Source: JASBZA01 sp964345295 (GTDB taxonomy: Bacteria; Bacillota; Clostridia; Saccharofermentanales; Fastidiosipilaceae). Taken from it: a DNA stretch of 22,631 nt. The position numbers and the translations under genes are program-made. Location of the stretch: NCBI GenBank assembly GCA_964345295.1, contig CAYFQG010000022.1:1-22631 (forward strand). Reading direction: 5' to 3'. The first letter of the stretch is position 1. Each line of letters starts with the position of its first letter. Shown in pieces: positions 7,613 through 15,838 of this stretch. A model generated the notes under the pieces. That model searched no databases. It saw only the letters and a program-made list of their open reading frames with translations, and was not told the DNA's origin.

Positions 7613-9985
7613 AGGTCACCTCCTAAGCGCCTGACCTCGCGATAAAAAGCGGGATAGGACTTTTTAATGGCCGAAGCTCCTTCCATGGTCGAAGGACCGT
7701 CGGCTACCAGGGCCGCCATGGTTCCGGCCATAGCCAGGCGGTGGTCGCCGTAGCTTGTCAGAGCCGCCCCGCGGAATTTGGCCACACCCTTAATACCTAA
7801 ATAATCTTCGCCCATCTTGGTCTCCACCCCCAGGCGTTCCAGCATATCCTGAGTAGCGGCCAAGCGGTCGGACTCTTTTATGCGGAGTCTTCCGGCATCG
7901 ACCAAATAGGTCCACTTGCCCTCCCCCGCCATAGCGGACGCCACACCCAGGGCCGGGAAAAGATCCGGACACTGGGACACATTAATGGCGATATCTTCCG
8001 AGCTCTCCAAGACCTGGCGGTTTTCTAAAATCTGCAAACAAGAAGCAAAAACCTTATCGCCTTGGAGGCTGGTATAGTCCATGCCTTGGACATCCACATC
8101 TTGGCCCAGGAAACGGGCCAAATACCAGAATGCGGACTGGGAAAAATCGCGTTCGATGGAGACCTTTTCAGCCGGCATCTTAAAACCCCCGACCGGCCTT
8201 ATCCGATAGGTCAGAAGGCCGTCCTCATCTTCTTCCACCTGAATATCCTGGCCGAATTTTTTCAAAACGTCCAAGGTCAAATCCACATAAGGAGCCGATT
8301 CCAGCACGGTCGTCAGCGATAGAGCCGAAGCTTTGTCCAACAAACAAAGGGCGTAGAGCATGCCGGTAATGTATTGAGAGCTTACGTCTCCGGCCATCTC
8401 AAAATGCCCCGCCCGGAGACTTCCTGTAACCTCCAAGGGTAAGTAGAGCCCCTCTTCTTCCGGGAAGGCCAACTTTGGCCCGTGTCCGGTCAAGGTCCGG
8501 TCATATTGGTCCAAAGGCCTCACCGGCAAGCGCCCCTGACCTTCAAAACGCACATCCAAGCCCAAAGCCGCCACAATAGGAATCAGGAAGCGGATGGTCG
8601 ATCCGGACTCGCCGCAGTCTATCGTGATAGGTTCTTTAGAACTTGCCGCTTGCAAGATCTGTCGGAAGGCCTCAGTTGTTTTTCTTATATCGTCGGACAT
8701 GGCTTCCCTGTAATTCGAGATAAAAGTCGTGAAATCTTGGGCATCTTCGGAATTCTTTGCCCCGCTTAATTGGGCCAAAGCCACCGCCATCAAGAGCCGG
8801 TGGCCCATGGATTTGGACGGGGGCGGGTAAAGAACACCCTTAAGACCACTCGGGCGGATTTCAATACTTGTAGCGGCATCATCCACACCGATACAAAAGC
8901 CGTCCAATTGTTTTAATAAATCCTCCAACTCGGCAAAGCTCAACATATGTAGGACCGGCCGGCCGGCCTTTTCTAAGAGGACATAGGAAATGCCCCGGCC
9001 TGTTTTCTTTTTATCTTGGGCCATGGCTTTAAGAAGCGGCTCCGGCTTTACATCCGTATAGGTCGGAAGATTCCAATTTTGCAATAGACAAATCAGGTCC
9101 GGCATGAGATTCGAGGGTGTCAGGCCTAAGATTTCGCCTATTCTGACCGCCCCCAGAAGACCAATGCCGACAGCTTCACCGTGCGTATAACGGCCGTAGC
9201 CGGTCGCTTTCTCGATGGCGTGTCCCAGAGTGTGGCCTAAGTTCAGGACTGCCCGACTGCCCCTGTCCAAAGTGTCTTCGGAAACGATGCGGGCTTTGGC
9301 CTCAATACAGGCCTGAATAAGGTCTAAATTAGGCAAGGTCCCGGACATATCCCGAATCATAGATAAGAGGGGTTCGCCTTCCAAAAGGCCGTACTTAATA
9401 ATTTCGGCCATNNNNNNNNNNCATGCCCGTGCTGACCTCACGTTCGGGCAAAGTCTCCAGGGTCTTAAGGTCAATCAGGACTTTTTCGGGCTGCTTAAAA
9501 GCGCCGATAAGGTTTTTGCCCTGGGCCGTGTCGATGCCGGTCTTTCCGCCTACCGAAGAATCCACTTGAGCCAAAACGGTCGTGGGCACCTGAATATAGG
9601 AAATCCCTCTCATATAGATTGCCGCCGCAAAACCGGTCAAATCGCCCGTAACCCCTCCACCTAAGGCCAACATCTTATCCTCACGGCCCAGTCCGAAGGA
9701 AAAGGCCTGGTCTAAAATCGCTTCTAAGGTCTCCTTATTCTTAGACGCCTCTCCGGCCGGAAAAGTATATTCTGCCACCTCATAACCTTTTTTCTGCAAG
9801 GCCAGACGGACCTTTTGAAAATACAGAGGCGATGTGTTGGCGTCGTCCACGACCAAAACTTTTTGGCCGCCTGCTTTGGCCTCATCCAGATAGTCTTCCA
9901 TCCGGTCCAAAAGCCCGTAGGCTAAATAGCAAGGATAGCTTTCCTTCGTGTGATTGGTCTTAACGTTAACAGTCGCACAATGCAT
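7609..9985 (-). CDS. aroB-aroA: Fused 3-dehydroquinate synthase - EPSP synthase (AroB-AroA), interrupted by a false assembly gap
   Basis: As assembled, the frame breaks at the 10-N gap (9412-9421). ATG is present on both sides of it, and the AroB family needs only one Met there (TGMAEIIKYG). Dropping the Ns and one ATG (13 bp) restores a single frame of 787 codons. AroB is about residues 1-358: the GGGVTGD NAD-binding motif (109-115), VPTTVLAQVDSSVGGKTG (133-150) and the zinc ligands Glu190, His247 and His264. A short linker (about 359-370) lacks a Met or a well-placed ribosome binding site. AroA is about 370-787: SKSMGHR (386-392), GESGSTIR (454-461), SSQY, RIKESDR and DHR (743-745). The enzyme would carry out steps 2 and 6 of the pathway. 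The start lies 2 bp after aroE-aroK with a GGAGG. A rare internal start (TTG or GTG at codons 356 or 363) cannot be excluded. Confidence 0.9.
9412..9421. other. Assembly gap of 10 N inside aroB, probably with no missing sequence
   Basis: Ten Ns between two copies of CAT (9409-9411 and 9422-9424, ATG on the coding strand). Counting 10 Ns plus one duplicated triplet, 13 bp, is exactly what is needed to bring the two halves of the gene into one frame. The joined protein matches the conserved GMAE-x-IKYG segment of AroB, where the Glu is a zinc ligand, with no inserted or missing residue. Confidence 0.9.
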
Positions 9986-9987
9986 GC

Positions 9988-11478
9988 TTACGCCTCCTTT
10001 AGGACTAGGCCAAAACTTTGTAAAATCTTATCTGTCACTTCTAGAACCGGTCGGTCTGCTTTAACATGCAGATCCGAAACCGCATCGTATTGGGATTTTC
10101 TTGCCTCATAACGTCTCTTTATAGCATCCGGGTCTTCCTGCAAGAGCGGCCTGGTCGATGTGTCAGAAGCTCTTTTCAATGCTTCTTCCAAGGGGACATC
10201 CAGGTAAATAATCTGGCCGCCTGCCTGTCTAACCTCGTCCACATTATGGGAATCGACTAAAGTCCCGCCCCCCGTGGCCAAAACCACCGAGCCCGGCTCG
10301 GCCAAAATCAGGCTTAAGACTCGGCTTTCGACCGCTCTAAAATAGGCTTCTCCTCGGGTTCGGAAAATATCCGATATAGGCATGCCTTCTCTTTTTTCAA
10401 TCTCCTCATCTAAATCGACGAAGCGAAGATTCAAATCTTCGGGAAGGCCTTTATAGGCCACCGGGCTTTCCTGAAGCAAGCTTTGATAATCTTCCTTAAT
10501 CTTTGAAACCAGGCTTTTACCTATGGTGCTTTTTCCGGAAGCCATAAAACCGGTTAAAATCAACTTCATAGGCCAACTTTCTAAAACTTTATAAGGCATT
10601 AAATCCAAAATAAAAGGATGTTCAGATAATCGACTGGGGGCGTCATCGGCTTTTGCCCCGCCGGTTAACCAGATTTCCTGGGCATAATAGGCCTGATAAA
10701 ACAGCATGGGAAGGCCTGATAAAACAGCCTTGCCGTATGACTTTCCCAAGAGTAAAAAGCGAGTGGCTAAGGGGTTATAAATGGCATCGAAAAGGCCCAG
10801 GAGTTCCGGACTTTCTAAAAATTTTCTCAGTAACTCTTCTTCCAGGGGAAGCCCTTCTACCTGAGGCCACATGCCTCGAGGCGTACCGTTTAAGATATAT
10901 GAAGGTGCAATCCGCCCTTGCCCCGGAGCCTTCTCCAAGCCTTTGGCCAAAATAGCATCATCCACCGCTACTAAATCTTGGTCCGGTGCTTTCGATTTGG
11001 CATAGGCTACCAGGGCTTCGGCTTTGGCCAAATTCCGGCTACGCACATAGATGGTTTTGGCCCCCATCTCAATAAGTGAAAAAACCATGGTCTGCGCAAC
11101 ACCGCCTGTGCCCAAAACCAAAACATCACGGTCCCGGTAAGAAAAGTTTCGAGCCATGAAACCCAAAACATCGGTATTGTAACCGTGACAGTGTCCGTCC
11201 CGATCTCTTAAAACCGTATTGACCGCCTGACACCTTAGGGCCGGCGGCGCCAGGGTCTCCATATGTTTCAGCACCGCTTTTTTGTGCGGAATGGTGACAT
11301 TGAAACCTTGAAACTCAGACAAAAGCGCATCCCAAGCAAGGTCCAACTTATCCGGACTAATCTCCTCCAGGCTATAGCTATAGTCCAAACCGCGCTGCAA
11401 AAAAAGATTATCGTGAATAAAAGGGGACAGAGAATGGCCCAAAGGATAACCGATAAGACCGAATTTAGGATGCGTCAT
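9988..11478 (-). CDS. aroE-aroK: Fused shikimate dehydrogenase - shikimate kinase (AroE-AroK)
   Basis: A 496-residue bifunctional protein for steps 4 and 5, dehydroshikimate to shikimate to shikimate 3-phosphate. AroE is about residues 1-285: HSLSPFIH (15-22), NVTIPHK with catalytic Lys66, AVNT (85-88), GYNTD with Asp103, the nucleotide-binding GTGGV (123-127) and YNPLATRFL. A linker of about 20 residues follows. AroK starts near 304 (MKLILTG): Walker A GFMASGKST (310-318), DLD at 355-357, the GEAYFR substrate loop, ATGGGT (401-406), STRPLL and a terminal R-x3-Y. AroK carries about 20 extra residues between the P-loop helix and DLD. Met304 could in principle be an internal start, but nothing like AGGAGG precedes it. 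The gene overlaps tyrA by 14 bp, with AGGAGG upstream of its ATG inside tyrA. Confidence 0.95.
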   Translation of the reverse strand: MTHPKFGLIGYPLGHSLSPFIHDNLFLQRGLDYSYSLEEISPDKLDLAWDALLSEFQGFNVTIPHKKAVLKHMETLAPPALRCQAVNTVLRDRDGHCHGYNTDVLGFMARNFSYRDRDVLVLGTGGVAQTMVFSLIEMGAKTIYVRSRNLAKAEALVAYAKSKAPDQDLVAVDDAILAKGLEKAPGQGRIAPSYILNGTPRGMWPQVEGLPLEEELLRKFLESPELLGLFDAIYNPLATRFLLLGKSYGKAVLSGLPMLFYQAYYAQEIWLTGGAKADDAPSRLSEHPFILDLMPYKVLESWPMKLILTGFMASGKSTIGKSLVSKIKEDYQSLLQESPVAYKGLPEDLNLRFVDLDEEIEKREGMPISDIFRTRGEAYFRAVESRVLSLILAEPGSVVLATGGGTLVDSHNVDEVRQAGGQIIYLDVPLEEALKRASDTSTRPLLQEDPDAIKRRYEARKSQYDAVSDLHVKADRPVLEVTDKILQSFGLVLKEA

Positions 11479-12628
11479 AACCGGCCTCCTGCAAAATCTT
11501 CAGGGCTGCTTGAGCTTCTTCGGCCGAAGCGATAAAAATCCGGACCTGGCCTCCCTCATAGAGGCGGGCGTCTTGGATGGATAGGTTGTGGATATTAATG
11601 TCGGCCTCTCCCAGAAGACTGGTAATGTGAGCTAAGACACCGGGCTCGTCTTGGATATTGACCAAGATTTGCACATCAGACAAAAGAGGGCCTACTCCCT
11701 TGGTCGGAATGAGGTCGCGGTTCTCTCTGGCCCGCGAAAAAAAGTCTCTAAGGCCGTCCCGGTCTTTACGGACCAAGGCTTTTTTGAATAAAGCGATTTC
11801 TTCTTCCAAAGCCTCAATGGCTTCCAATAAGAAAGGACCGGACTCCAGGCTGATGCCGGCCCATAGGCCCGGATCCGATGACGCGATACGGGTAATGTCC
11901 CTAAAACCGCCGGCCGAAAGGAGGACCGAAAGATTGTGTTCTTCTTCTCCCTTGCTCCCTAAGGCGGCATTGACCAGAGCCGAGGCCAAAGCATGGGGCA
12001 GGTGCGAAACCCTCGCCACCAGGCTGTCGTGAAGATGGGCTTCTAGCCACAAGGGTCTGGCGCCCAAGGCGACGGCCAAATCTTCCAGCAAATCTCGATC
12101 CGCTTTACAAGTTACAGGTTCACAGAAGGCGTAGGTGGCGTTTTCAAAAAGCGAAGCCGAGGCACAGGCATAGCCGGCCCTTTCGGACCCGGCCATGGGG
12201 TGGCCGCCGATAAAACGGAAGCCTTCGGTCCCTTTCACAATGCCGGCCTTGATTGAGCCAACATCGGTTAAAAGGGCAGGGCTTAAAGATGATAAAAGTT
12301 TTATTAAGTCCGGTATATAGGCTACAGGCGTAGCCAGGACCAGGAGGTCCAGGTCCAAATATTCTTTTAAGGCAATGAGGTCTTCTTCCCAACCGGTTTG
12401 ACCGATTCGGGGAAGTATATGACCCTCCCGGATAGTGCCTTCGGCTTTGGCCTTAGACAGGACGTCTGATGAAGGGTCAAAGCCATACACTTCGTAAAAA
12501 GTTTCATGCTTGCTCTGATTAAAGCGCGTCAGAGCCTTGGCCATGGAGCCTCCAATGAGGCCCATGCCAAAAATCCCCAGCCGAACCGGCCGGTCCGTCC
12601 GCCCTCGCCCTACACCTTCGGCCTGCAT
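11465..12628 (-). CDS. tyrA: Prephenate dehydrogenase with C-terminal ACT domain
   Basis: Oxidatively decarboxylates prephenate to 4-hydroxyphenylpyruvate for tyrosine synthesis. The 387 residues comprise a short Arg-rich N-terminal extension (1-15), a Rossmann fold with GIFGMGLIGGS (18-28), TDVGSIK (121-127), GGHPMAGSE with the likely catalytic His143, SHLPH (208-212), and an ACT domain at about 319-387 with the PG-x-L motif (329-332). ACT-bearing TyrA enzymes are typically inhibited by tyrosine. It lacks a fused chorismate mutase; that activity is supplied by pheA in the same operon. It begins 9 bp after aroF with GGGAG upstream, and overlaps aroE-aroK by 14 bp. Confidence 0.95.
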   Translation of the reverse strand: MQAEGVGRGRTDRPVRLGIFGMGLIGGSMAKALTRFNQSKHETFYEVYGFDPSSDVLSKAKAEGTIREGHILPRIGQTGWEEDLIALKEYLDLDLLVLATPVAYIPDLIKLLSSLSPALLTDVGSIKAGIVKGTEGFRFIGGHPMAGSERAGYACASASLFENATYAFCEPVTCKADRDLLEDLAVALGARPLWLEAHLHDSLVARVSHLPHALASALVNAALGSKGEEEHNLSVLLSAGGFRDITRIASSDPGLWAGISLESGPFLLEAIEALEEEIALFKKALVRKDRDGLRDFFSRARENRDLIPTKGVGPLLSDVQILVNIQDEPGVLAHITSLLGEADINIHNLSIQDARLYEGGQVRIFIASAEEAQAALKILQEAGYDAS

Positions 12629-12637
12629 ACTGACTCC

Positions 12638-13678
12638 CTAAAGCCAATTGGCAGGGTTGGAACCGTCTTCTAAGCCGATGACCTCCTCCAGGGCATGCAC
12701 TTTCTTCATCAAGTCTTCATACTGGTCGAAGGTAAGTTGCTGGGCAGCATCCGACACGGCTGAAGGCGGATCCGGATGAACTTCGATAATAAGTCCGTCC
12801 GCTGCAACCGCTGTGGCGGCCAAAGCCAAAGCCGGCACATATTTTTCTTCACCTGCAGCGTGCGAAGGATCAACAATAATGGGAAGGTGGGTTTTGGCCC
12901 TGACAACCGGAACAGCTGCAATATCTAAAGTCGCCCGGTAAGAACGCTCGAAGGTTCTAATACCTCTCTCACACAGGATAACTCGGTCGTTCCCTTCACT
13001 TAAGACATATTCGGCGGAAGAAAGCCACTCATCGATGGTCATGGCCATACCGCGCTTGAGTAAAACGGCCTTATTGGTCTGGCCTACGGCCTTCAAGAGG
13101 CGGAAGTTCTGGGCATTACGTGTGCCGATTTGGAAAATATCGACATAGGGCATCATGCCTTCAATATCGACTTCGGACATAACCTCGGATACGACTAGCA
13201 TGTCATAGCGGTCGGCTATTTCTCGCATCCACTTGAGGCCTAAAACACCTTCACCCTGGAAAGAATAGGGGGACGTTCTGGGCTTATAAGCACCACCGCG
13301 TAAGACTTTGGCCCCGGCTTGACTAACTGCCCGGGCTGTAGAATCGAGCTGTTCGTAAGATTCAATCGCACAAGGTCCGGCCATGTTAACGAAATGGCCT
13401 CCGCCAATAAGGACGCCCTTACCTAAATCAAAGACATCCGGTTCGAGATGAAAAGTCTTGCTGGCCAGCTTATAAGGATCGGTAATACGCACCACGCGTT
13501 CGACCCCTTCCAGGGCTTCCAGACTAAAGATATCAATCTGACTGGTATCGCCCAGAACACCTATAATGGTTCTTTCGTCTCCGACAGACAGGTGGGGGCG
13601 CAAGTGACGAGCGTCCAAGACGTTCATAATAGCTTGGATCTTAGCTTCCGGAATCTTATCCTCTAAAATAATGACCAT
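12638..13678 (-). CDS. aroF: 3-deoxy-7-phosphoheptulonate (DAHP) synthase, type I-beta with ferredoxin-like regulatory domain
   Basis: Commits PEP and erythrose-4-phosphate to the aromatic pathway. I choose ATG at 13678 (346 residues) over a TTG two codons upstream because AGAAAGGA (13686-13693) lies 7 nt before the ATG and almost touches the TTG. Residues about 1-68 form a ferredoxin-like domain (MVIILEDK start, ERTIIGVLGD), as in Thermotoga-type enzymes where it mediates Tyr/Phe inhibition. The TIM barrel carries GPCAIES (101-107, metal-binding Cys), LRGGAYKPRTSPYSFQG, QIGTRNAQNF, LCERGIRTFE, DPSHAAG and IIEVHPDP. No chorismate mutase domain is fused to it. It is the first gene of the aro operon. 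Confidence 0.96.
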   Translation of the reverse strand: MVIILEDKIPEAKIQAIMNVLDARHLRPHLSVGDERTIIGVLGDTSQIDIFSLEALEGVERVVRITDPYKLASKTFHLEPDVFDLGKGVLIGGGHFVNMAGPCAIESYEQLDSTARAVSQAGAKVLRGGAYKPRTSPYSFQGEGVLGLKWMREIADRYDMLVVSEVMSEVDIEGMMPYVDIFQIGTRNAQNFRLLKAVGQTNKAVLLKRGMAMTIDEWLSSAEYVLSEGNDRVILCERGIRTFERSYRATLDIAAVPVVRAKTHLPIIVDPSHAAGEEKYVPALALAATAVAADGLIIEVHPDPPSAVSDAAQQLTFDQYEDLMKKVHALEEVIGLEDGSNPANWL

Positions 13679-13754
13679 ATGCAAATCCTTTCTGCACCTC
13701 CGGGCCTTTTCCTGAAGCTCGGGAGGGCCTACCCAAAATAGTTAGATACCGGCA

Positions 13755-13795
13755 ATTGTAGCATATTTCGAGAATTTTGCGTGGACTTGCGAAAT
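13755..13795 (-). promoter_or_regulatory. Extended -10 promoter and inverted repeat upstream of aroF
   Basis: On the minus strand TGCTACAAT (13763-13755) is a TGn-extended -10 with five of six consensus bases. No good -35 lies 16-18 nt upstream. That zone is instead spanned by an inverted repeat ATTTCG/CGAAAT (13765-13770 and 13790-13795), a candidate regulator site overlapping where a -35 would be. The predicted leader before aroF is about 70 nt, too short for a T-box or a typical attenuator. Confidence 0.55.
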
Positions 13796-13815
13796 AGGTG
13801 ACTTGATTTATTCTC

Positions 13816-14358
13816 CTAAAACTCTATCCCCAAGCGAGCGTCTTTCCCTTGCTCAAAGGGATGGCGCTCCATGGCCATGTTCGTAATGTAGTCTGCGTAG
13901 GCCAAAAGTTCTTCCGACGGGTTGCGCCCGGTCAGGACTAGGTCGGGCCCATTTCCCTGAGAATGTATTTCTTTGATAATTCCTTCCACCAACGAAAAAT
14001 CCAGGACCTTAAATTCCAATGAAGCCAAGGTCTCATCCATGACCAGAAGACCGCCCGGGGCATCACGCATTTCCCTAGCCCAGGCCAAAGCTTTTTTTGC
14101 CCGATTATTTTGAAAGTCCTTCAAAACAGCCTTTTGTTTATCGGTCAGATTCCATAAAAAATCCGAAGCCTCTTCGGGCATGCCGGATTCAACCTCAATA
14201 CCCAAACTTTCTAATACTTTAAGCTCAGACGAGGCCCCGTCTTTTAAATATTGTTGAAAAAGGACCTTATGACCGGCCCCCATAGAACGAACGGCAAGGC
14301 CCACCGCTGCGGTGGTTTTGCCCTTGCCGGTTCCGTGATAAATATGAATAAGGCCCAT
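13816..14358 (-). CDS. cobA: Corrinoid (cob(I)alamin) adenosyltransferase, CobA/CobO/BtuR type
   Basis: Transfers the adenosyl group of ATP to the cobalt of reduced corrinoids, giving adenosylcobamides. The 180 residues match the family. The P-loop GTGKGKTTA is at 9-17, there is a central LLVMDETLAS (ATP/Mg site), then LVLTGRNPSEEL, and the C-terminus ends in the family-typical RLGIEF. It follows sufB by 7 bp with only a weak ribosome binding site, so it is probably coupled to sufB translation. No other cobalamin gene is in the window, which leaves its partners unknown. No hairpin with a U-tract follows, so transcripts may continue into aroF. Confidence 0.93.
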   Translation of the reverse strand: MGLIHIYHGTGKGKTTAAVGLAVRSMGAGHKVLFQQYLKDGASSELKVLESLGIEVESGMPEEASDFLWNLTDKQKAVLKDFQNNRAKKALAWAREMRDAPGGLLVMDETLASLEFKVLDFSLVEGIIKEIHSQGNGPDLVLTGRNPSEELLAYADYITNMAMERHPFEQGKDARLGIEF

Positions 14359-14365
14359 GAAAAAC

Positions 14366-15826
14366 TTAGCCTACACTTTCGCTTACGTCGAGTTTCATAA
14401 GCTGATTTAATTCGACGGCATACTCCATGGGAAGTTCGCGTGTAAAGGGCTCAATGAAGCCCATGATAATCATCTCGGTCGCTTCCGCCTCGGTCAGGCC
14501 GCGGCTCTTTAGATAGAAGAGCTGGTCTTCGCTGACCTTAGAGACGGTACCTTCATGTTCCACCGTCGACTGGCCTTCCTGAATTCTGTAGGTCGGGATG
14601 GTGTCAGACTCGGACTTTTCATCCAAGATAAGCGTATCGCATTCGACCACCGAGTGCGCGCCTTTGGCCGCCTTACTATGGTGGACTGTTCCCCTATAGA
14701 TAGCATTACCGCCGTTACGAGAAATCGACTTGGAGATAATCTTAGAAGAAGTATTAGGCGCCAAATGAATCATTCTGGATCCGATATCCTGGACCTGGCC
14801 CTCGTCGGCCACCGATACGGAAATCATGGAGCCCTGGGCACCGGCACCCTTGAGGTAGCAAGAAGGATAGAGCATGGACACACCGGATCCGATATTACCG
14901 TCTACCCATTCCATGACGCCGCCTTCTTCACAGGAAGAACGTTTGGTAACCAGGTTATAGACGTTGTTGGACCAGTTCTGGATGGTCGAATAACGGCACT
15001 TGGCATTCTTACCGACAAAGATTTCGACAACCGCGGCATGGAGCGACGCACTGGTATAGGCCGGAGCCGTACAGCCTTCGATGTAATGCAGGTCCGCATC
15101 GTCATCGACGATAATAAGAGACCTTTCAAACTGTCCCATGGCCTCGGCATTAATTCTGAAGTAAGACTGTACCGGCATCTCCAGCTTGACGCCCTTGGGC
15201 ACGTAGATAAAAGAGCCACCGGACCAAACCGCTGTGTTCAAGGCCGCAAACTTGTTGTCACCGGGCGGCACTAATTTGCCGAAGAAGCGTTCAAAGATTT
15301 CGGGGTGCTCCCTTAAACCGGTATCGGTATCGGAGAAGATAACGCCCTGGCGAGCCAATTCGTCTTGTGCCTTATGGTAGACCACTTCGGACTCATACTG
15401 GGTCGATACACCGGCCAAAAACTCCCGCTCGGCCTGGGGAATACCCAAAGCCTCAAAGGTGTTCTTAATATTATCCGGCACCTGATCCCAGCTATCGGAA
15501 GGGCCTTCGGTAACCCGGTTAAAATAAGTCAATTCATCTAAGTTCAAGTCAGACAAATCAGGCCCGAAATGGGGCATGGGTGCTTTTTCAAAACGCTCAA
15601 AAGCCTTCAAGCGGATTTCGGTCATCCACTCAGGTTCACCCTTAATCTGGGAGATTTTGCGGACTTTTTCGGCATCCAGACCCGGCGTAAAGCGTTCCAG
15701 AGAAACCTCGTTGTCGTAGATGGCATGCTCAAAAGAGCTACGCACTATATCGCGGGCTTGGACCTTGTCATAACGACCGTCCTTGCCTCTTACTTTTTTA
15801 TTATTCAAATCTATATTTTCCTGCAC
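14366..15826 (-). CDS. sufB: Fe-S cluster scaffold protein SufB
   Basis: Scaffold subunit of the SufBCD complex on which new Fe-S clusters are built. The 486 residues match the family (about 465-495). Recognisable segments include YFNRVTEG, GVIFSDTDTGLREHPE, YIEGCTAP, KCRYSTIQNWS, VVECDTLILDEKS with a conserved Cys, and EHEGTVSKVSEDQLFYLKSR near the C-terminus. The start codon is GTG at 15826: AGGAGG (15835-15840) lies 8 nt upstream and there is no alternative ATG. It is the fifth gene of the operon, 12 bp after sufU. This gene order is the one common in Bacillota. Confidence 0.97.
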   Translation of the reverse strand: MQENIDLNNKKVRGKDGRYDKVQARDIVRSSFEHAIYDNEVSLERFTPGLDAEKVRKISQIKGEPEWMTEIRLKAFERFEKAPMPHFGPDLSDLNLDELTYFNRVTEGPSDSWDQVPDNIKNTFEALGIPQAEREFLAGVSTQYESEVVYHKAQDELARQGVIFSDTDTGLREHPEIFERFFGKLVPPGDNKFAALNTAVWSGGSFIYVPKGVKLEMPVQSYFRINAEAMGQFERSLIIVDDDADLHYIEGCTAPAYTSASLHAAVVEIFVGKNAKCRYSTIQNWSNNVYNLVTKRSSCEEGGVMEWVDGNIGSGVSMLYPSCYLKGAGAQGSMISVSVADEGQVQDIGSRMIHLAPNTSSKIISKSISRNGGNAIYRGTVHHSKAAKGAHSVVECDTLILDEKSESDTIPTYRIQEGQSTVEHEGTVSKVSEDQLFYLKSRGLTEAEATEMIIMGFIEPFTRELPMEYAVELNQLMKLDVSESVG

Positions 15827-15838
15827 AAGCCTTTCCTC

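Noticed and set aside
7609..9474. An AroA protein with an N-terminus MTLRPWRL and read-through into the gap
   Set aside because: The first 17 residues are an out-of-frame reading of the aroB sequence on the other side of the gap. The frame is only open because the 10 Ns shift it.
13679..13684. TTG start for aroF
   Set aside because: It almost touches the ribosome binding site, while the ATG at 13678 is 7 nt from it.
13700..13735. GGCC-bounded hairpin in the aroF leader
   Set aside because: The arms are only the self-complementary GGCC plus a few scattered pairs, which is too weak to call.
13679..13750. T-box or aromatic attenuator before aroF
   Set aside because: The predicted leader is about 70 nt, with no Trp, Tyr or Phe-rich leader peptide, specifier loop or terminator with a U-run.
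14555..15274. 239-codon plus-strand ORF
   Set aside because: It is antisense to sufB, which has full family motifs. The translated product has no recognisable features and no convincing ribosome binding site.
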